Positions 6,906 through 11,021 of a stretch of DNA of 11,021 nt are shown here, piece by piece; the first letter of the stretch is position 1, and the number at the start of each line of letters is the position of its first letter. Source of the stretch: a bacterium (GTDB taxonomy: Bacteria; Coprothermobacterota; Coprothermobacteria; Coprothermobacterales; JAADFF01); the NCBI GenBank assembly GCA_027063755.1, contig JAMORD010000220.1:1-11021 (forward strand), written 5' to 3'. A program made the translations under genes and the position numbers. The notes below the pieces were generated by a model. That model searched no databases. It was given only the letters and a program-made list of their open reading frames with translations, and had not been told where the DNA came from.

Positions 6906-7928
6906 ATGTTTACCCTTGACTTAGGTATAGATTTGGGAACTGCAAATACCCTTGTATATGCTGCTAATCATGGCATTATTGTGAGAGAGCCTTCAACAAT
7001 AGCTGTTGCTGTTAGAGATAGAAAGGTGTTGGCGGTTGGTAAAGAAGCCTATAATATGGCTGGCAAGACACCTGAAAATATTGTTGTTGTTAGGCCACTA
7101 AAAGATGGTAATATTGCTGATTACGATGCTACTTTAGAAATGATAAAGTACTATATCAAGAAGGCCAAAGAGGAGTTGAAGCTTATTTCATTTATTCCTA
7201 GAAGAATGCGGTTAGTTATTGGTGTACCGTCTGGGGCCACGCAGGTACAGAGGAGGGCTGTGGAAGAGGCTGCAGAGGCAGCCGGTGCCCGTGAGGTCTA
7301 TCTTATAGCTGAGCCTATGGCTGCTGCTATTGGAGCAGGGTTGCCTGTAGAGAAACCTCAGGGTAATATGGTAATGGATATTGGTGGTGGCACTACAGAG
7401 ATTGCCACCATATCATTGGGTGGCCTTGTTGAGGTAAAGTCGGTTAACGCAGCTGGTGATGCTATGAATCAGGCTATAGTGGACTATATGAGAAATCAAG
7501 AAAAGCTCTTTATTGGTGAAAGAACAGCAGAAGATATAAAAATACAAATTGGAAAAGCTCATCCTGAAGCTCCCGATAAAGAAATGAAGGTGACAGGTAG
7601 AGATGTGACATCGGGGCTTTCACGCTCCGTATTTGTAAATTCCTCGCAGGTGCTTGAAGCCATTCAGCCTATACTTGATGAAATGGTTAAAGCAGCTTGG
7701 GAGACACTTGCCAATACACCACCTGAGCTTCACAAAGACATAGTAGAAAATGGTTTGTGGCTTACTGGTGGTGGAGCATTACTTAGAGGTCTTGATAGAC
7801 TTCTGAGGGAAAAACTCAATGTTCCTGTAAGAGTTGCAGATAATCCTCTGGAGTGTGTCGTTATTGGAACAGGAAAGGTTCTTGAAAATGTTGATCTGCT
7901 TAAGGCAGTTCTGGGGAACAATCGGTGA
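6906..7928 (+). CDS. mreB: Rod shape-determining protein MreB (bacterial actin)
   Basis: A 340-residue actin-fold ATPase, full length for MreB. It forms membrane-attached filaments that guide lateral wall synthesis. Phosphate 1 motif GIDLGTANT is at 7-15, phosphate 2 DIGGGTTE at 158-165, the conserved IAEPMAAAIGAG at 134-145, and the adenosine motif TGGGALLRG begins near 287. A near-perfect TAGGAGGTG (6892-6900) seven bases before ATG 6906 decides the start over an in-frame ATG at 6888, which would add six residues. mreC follows after six bases, and the order mreB-mreC-mreD-mrdA is the classic cell-shape cluster. Confidence 0.98.
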   Translation: MFTLDLGIDLGTANTLVYAANHGIIVREPSTIAVAVRDRKVLAVGKEAYNMAGKTPENIVVVRPLKDGNIADYDATLEMIKYYIKKAKEELKLISFIPRRMRLVIGVPSGATQVQRRAVEEAAEAAGAREVYLIAEPMAAAIGAGLPVEKPQGNMVMDIGGGTTEIATISLGGLVEVKSVNAAGDAMNQAIVDYMRNQEKLFIGERTAEDIKIQIGKAHPEAPDKEMKVTGRDVTSGLSRSVFVNSSQVLEAIQPILDEMVKAAWETLANTPPELHKDIVENGLWLTGGGALLRGLDRLLREKLNVPVRVADNPLECVVIGTGKVLENVDLLKAVLGNNR

Positions 7929-7934
7929 TAGGAT

Positions 7935-8642
7935 GTGTCTTGGAAGCAGAGGGAAAAGAAGTTTATAGTATACGGTGTTGTTGCTGTTGTAGCATTTCTT
8001 GTTGCTATGGCCCCCGTTTATTATAATTTTGCCAGATATGTCCTAAAACCTGTGTGGTATGTGTCTTCTCGGTTAGGTGAATTTAGTTTTAAAACTTCAA
8101 GAGCTTGGCAATGTTTTACGGCAACATCATCGGTGGATATTGTAGATATCAAAAATCAGGTGTATACAGCCAGTGGTGCCTATACTTACGGCTATATAAC
8201 AGAAGTGAGATGGTTGGGGGATATTAAGGAGTTTTATGTGAAAACGGCAACGAATGTGCCTTCAGGTCTTGATGCGGTTGTTGTTTCTGCTGGAATGCAT
8301 GGATTTATAGGTAAGGTAGATGCTTGTGATGTTAATGGATGCTGGGTTATAAGTTTGTGGGACAGTAGATTGCATTTACCCGTATTTTTAAAACCAAGTG
8401 GGTATATTGGGTGGCTCCGATATAGTAGTGGTAAGTGGCAGTTTTATTCTGTTAGTGCACCACTTGAACCTGTTAAGAAGGGCCAGGGCGTTTACTGGTT
8501 AGGTAATCCTATTGTTTACATAGGACAGACCACTTCAACACTTTCTGTTGCTATGGCCGATGTTTCCCCTGTACAGGAGGAGTTTTTATATACACCTGTT
8601 TTTATATATGTTGAGGTGGATACTCGTGAAGAACATCGGTAA
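7935..8642 (+). CDS. mreC: Rod shape-determining protein MreC, short form
   Basis: A 235-residue protein that I assign to MreC by position and layout. It has a short basic N-terminus, one membrane helix (about 11-33), then a beta-rich outer domain. The stretch GLDAVVVSAGMHGFIGKV resembles the conserved MreC segment that recurs as G-x-V-V-S..G-x-x-G-x-V. MreC normally links MreB, MreD and PBP2 in the elongasome. Most MreC proteins run to about 270-300 residues with a coiled coil after the membrane helix; here only some 30-35 residues separate the helix from the beta domain, so the coiled coil looks very short or absent. The start is GTG (7935), in frame and six bases after mreB; an ATG two bases earlier is out of frame. 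The ribosome-binding site is weak, which suggests coupling to mreB. Confidence 0.85.
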   Translation: MSWKQREKKFIVYGVVAVVAFLVAMAPVYYNFARYVLKPVWYVSSRLGEFSFKTSRAWQCFTATSSVDIVDIKNQVYTASGAYTYGYITEVRWLGDIKEFYVKTATNVPSGLDAVVVSAGMHGFIGKVDACDVNGCWVISLWDSRLHLPVFLKPSGYIGWLRYSSGKWQFYSVSAPLEPVKKGQGVYWLGNPIVYIGQTTSTLSVAMADVSPVQEEFLYTPVFIYVEVDTREEHR

Positions 8643-8997
8643 GTGGCTGAAGTTAGCAGTTGAGGTGATTTTTTTACCTACATATGCCTTATATGTGCTG
8701 TATGATTTTCTTGCAGGATTTGAAGGTTATCTTGTTTACCTCATATTGATAGTGGGTTTTTTATATGATGTGGCTATGGGATATGGTCTGTTTTTTACAA
8801 TGTTGGCAGTAATGTTGGTTTTTAAGAGATATGGTTATGTATTGCTTGAGCATCATGAGATTTTTTGGATTTTTACTTTGATATGGTTTGCTATTTTGAT
8901 TTATAGAGGTTTTTCTCATTTCTATATCTTTATGGGAGTGGCGTTATTTGTTTGGGAGGTTTACAAGAGTGCGCGGCAAAAAAGACTTGTATATTAA
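8626..8997 (+). CDS. mreD: Rod shape-determining protein MreD, short form
   Basis: A 123-residue, strongly hydrophobic membrane protein between mreC and mrdA. Four or five membrane segments are visible, and the polar break GFLYDVAMGYGLFF resembles the G-x-x-x-D motif of MreD. MreD is the integral membrane partner of MreC and PBP2. Family members are usually about 160-170 residues, so this one is short. I chose GTG 8626 because GAGGTGG (8613-8619) lies at the right distance; an upstream ATG at 8548 would need a long overlap inside mreC and a non-MreD leader. The gene overlaps the end of mreC by 17 nt and the start of mrdA by 29 nt. The assignment rests on topology and context more than on sequence identity. 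Confidence 0.8.
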   Translation: MKNIGKWLKLAVEVIFLPTYALYVLYDFLAGFEGYLVYLILIVGFLYDVAMGYGLFFTMLAVMLVFKRYGYVLLEHHEIFWIFTLIWFAILIYRGFSHFYIFMGVALFVWEVYKSARQKRLVY

Positions 8998-10711
8998 AAC
9001 ATTTTTATTCTTAGGATTCATGATTGCCATTATGGTTTTTCTTATTGTTCGTATTTACATTCTTCAAATAGTAAATGGAGATACCTATAGAAAACAGGCT
9101 ATTGCCAATTATACCCGTATTATTTATATACCGGCTCCCCGTGGAACAATTTATTCTGCGGATGGGAAGGTTTTGGCAGAAGATAAGTATTTATACACGC
9201 TCTCTGTTGTTCCTATTCGTATGAAGGATGATACCCTAAGACGGATATCAGAAACATTTGGTATAGAGGAAGATGAGTTAAAGCAAAGACTTGAGGGTAC
9301 AGGTAAGTATCCGTTCCAACCTGTCCCCCTTATCAGGGAACTTGAAGGTAATGAGATTTGGCTTGCTATGAAACTGGCCCAATATGATCCATCTATACAG
9401 GTGGAAGCTTTACCTCAAAGGTATTATCCGTATAAAGAACTCTTTGCCCATGTTGTAGGTTATGTCGGACAGATAACGAAGCAAGAACTGGCTCAACTAC
9501 CGGGAACTGATTATCGTCCTGGAGATGTTATTGGGAAAATGGGAGTTGAAAAAGCATATGAAGATGAGCTTAGAGGGCAAAAAGGTATACAGAAGGTTAT
9601 AGTAAATGCCAGGGGGCAGGTGTTATCCTCTGAAATTGTTAGAGCTCCTGTAAAGGGGAAAGATATTTATCTGACATTGCAGGTTGATGTACAGAAACAT
9701 ATTCGTGATGTCTTTATTCAGGGGAAATTAAAGAGTGGCGCAGCTGTTTTGGTAGAACCAATAACAGGAGATGTTGTAGCTTATTATTCACATCCTTCCT
9801 TTGATCCTAATATTTTTGTAAAAGGGGTAAAATCATCAGATTGGCAGAGGTGGGCAAAATACAACAATTTGTATGATAGAGTCATTGCGGCACGAGTTCC
9901 ACCTGCATCAACATTTAAAGTTGTTACAGCACTTGCAGCATTACATACCGATGTTATTACTCCTCATACGGTTCTTCCTGACCCAGGATACATCAAATTG
10001 GGCTCATTGATATTCCATGACTGGTCATATCCTCGTAGTCATGGATATCAGACTGTTAAAGAGGCTATTATGAATTCTTGTGATGTGTTTTTCTGGCAAC
10101 TGGCCTTAAAGATGAAACCAGAAGATATTTATATGACTGCTCACGATTTTGGCATGGATGAAAAGCCTTATATTGACCTTCCCGGTGGTGTGGCAGGTAT
10201 TATTCCAACACCAGAGTGGAAGAAAAAAACTTATGGGGAAAATTGGTATGTGGGTGATACGCTGAATATGGCTGTAGGTCAGGGCATGGATGCCGTTGCC
10301 CCTATACATGTCTTACAGGTTTATGTGGCCATAGCCGGCGACGGTATTCTTCCGTTTTTACATGTTAGAAAAGATCCCGTATATCATCCCCCTAAAACGG
10401 CGGCGATGAAATATGCCCCATACTTTGATGTTATAAGACAGGGTATTCGTTTGGTTGTAAAGAAGGGTACGGCTCGTATAATAAATATTAAAGGTGTGGA
10501 TTTGGGGGCTAAGACCGGTACAGCTGAGATAGGCTTAAAGCATGTATATCATACATGGCTTGCTTATATGTCGCCCACAGAGAAAGGTCATGTAAAATAT
10601 GTTGGGGTGTTCTTTGCAGAAAAAACCCCCTTTAAGAGCTGGGATTTAGGCAAAAGGGTTAAACCGTTTTTAGAATGGTTGTTGGTGAGGAGGGCAAACG
10701 GTGAAGGATGA
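8969..10711 (+). CDS. mrdA: Penicillin-binding protein 2, class B peptidoglycan D,D-transpeptidase
   Basis: A 580-residue cell-wall transpeptidase that crosslinks peptidoglycan during elongation, working with MreBCD and a RodA glycosyltransferase (not in the window). One membrane anchor (about 9-31) precedes the class B pedestal domain with PRGTIYSADG (57-66). The transpeptidase domain carries all three active-site motifs: STFK with nucleophile S314, SCD at 370-372 (PBP2 proteins often have D in place of N here) and KTG at 515-517. The start is GTG 8969, eight bases after GGGAGGT (8954-8960); a TTG at 8948 is in frame but lies before that site. It overlaps mreD by 29 nt and its end overlaps the next gene by 11 nt. 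Length is normal for the family, and no key residue is missing. Confidence 0.96.
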   Translation: MRGKKDLYIKTFLFLGFMIAIMVFLIVRIYILQIVNGDTYRKQAIANYTRIIYIPAPRGTIYSADGKVLAEDKYLYTLSVVPIRMKDDTLRRISETFGIEEDELKQRLEGTGKYPFQPVPLIRELEGNEIWLAMKLAQYDPSIQVEALPQRYYPYKELFAHVVGYVGQITKQELAQLPGTDYRPGDVIGKMGVEKAYEDELRGQKGIQKVIVNARGQVLSSEIVRAPVKGKDIYLTLQVDVQKHIRDVFIQGKLKSGAAVLVEPITGDVVAYYSHPSFDPNIFVKGVKSSDWQRWAKYNNLYDRVIAARVPPASTFKVVTALAALHTDVITPHTVLPDPGYIKLGSLIFHDWSYPRSHGYQTVKEAIMNSCDVFFWQLALKMKPEDIYMTAHDFGMDEKPYIDLPGGVAGIIPTPEWKKKTYGENWYVGDTLNMAVGQGMDAVAPIHVLQVYVAIAGDGILPFLHVRKDPVYHPPKTAAMKYAPYFDVIRQGIRLVVKKGTARIINIKGVDLGAKTGTAEIGLKHVYHTWLAYMSPTEKGHVKYVGVFFAEKTPFKSWDLGKRVKPFLEWLLVRRANGEG

Positions 10712-11021
10712 TATGAAACTAGAATTTCTCGGTGGTAGGGTATATAGATTGCATGTGGGAAGTGCTGATAGATTTGATATTGTGAGGTATATTTCTGATA
10801 TGTATAGATCAAGCCCTGGTGATTTTGAAGATGTTAAGTTAGAGGTAGTTTACAATATAGCCCATCCTCTTTCCAATAAAGATAAAAATTTTATTAAATG
10901 GCGTATTAAAAGTTTTACAGCAGGCAATATTGTTGTCTCATTTGTAGAGGAGAGAGATTTGTCTTATAGCGAATCAGAGCGGGAAAAGGTCATTCCTCTA
11001 AAGCCAATACAGGCTGATATG
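10701..11021 (+). CDS. minC: Probable septum site-determining protein MinC, N-terminal part (cut by window edge)
   Basis: An open frame of 107 codons that runs off the right edge. GTG 10701 follows AGGAGGG (10688-10694) at a proper distance; an in-frame ATG at 10713 is the alternative start. The visible part looks like one small alpha/beta domain with an acidic linker near its end, and the segment from about residue 20 to 75 is compatible with the MinC N-terminal domain, which blocks FtsZ polymerisation. The beta-helix that would confirm MinC lies beyond the edge. minC directly after mreBCD and a PBP2 gene is a common order in several anaerobic lineages, with minD expected next. Similarity is faint, so the call leans on context. 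Confidence 0.5.
   Translation, partial: MKDDMKLEFLGGRVYRLHVGSADRFDIVRYISDMYRSSPGDFEDVKLEVVYNIAHPLSNKDKNFIKWRIKSFTAGNIVVSFVEERDLSYSESEREKVIPLKPIQADM

Overview
The window reads as chromosomal DNA from an AT-rich, probably anaerobic and probably thermophilic bacterium. The rRNA genes are strikingly G+C-rich beside AT-rich protein genes, which is a usual sign of thermophily, and the AmmeMemoRadiSam genes are typical of anaerobes. The sequence alone does not let me name a phylum.

Layout. (1) 1-1750 is the 3' end of an rRNA operon on the + strand: the 3' half of 23S rRNA, a complete 5S rRNA and a strong intrinsic terminator. (2) 1760-3260 looks like empty intergenic DNA, but by-eye alignment shows a degenerate head-to-tail repeat with a period of about 118 nt. 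Its conserved blocks fall in the same order and at nearly the same distances as blocks of the 5S gene just upstream. I read it as a tandem array of about ten decayed 5S-derived copies with almost no spacers; this is the most unusual content of the window. (3) 3443-5302, minus strand, encodes a membrane-anchored HD-GYP protein (predicted cyclic-di-GMP phosphodiesterase) with an apparently leaderless promoter. (4) From 5367 to the right edge, the + strand carries one tightly packed gene train: amrA and amrS (AmmeMemoRadiSam proteins A and radical SAM, with no Memo gene between them), mreB, mreC, mreD, mrdA (PBP2) and the start of a probable minC that runs off the window.

How the genes fit together. 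mreB, mreC, mreD and mrdA make the rod-shape elongation machinery (actin-like filament, membrane scaffold and peptidoglycan transpeptidase), and MinC would add division-site control. The amr genes abut this set so closely (the amrS stop lies inside the mreB ribosome-binding site) that co-transcription is very likely. Successive genes overlap by 8 to 29 nt in most places and several start with GTG, which points to translational coupling. MreC and MreD are both shorter than usual, suggesting a trimmed version of the scaffold.
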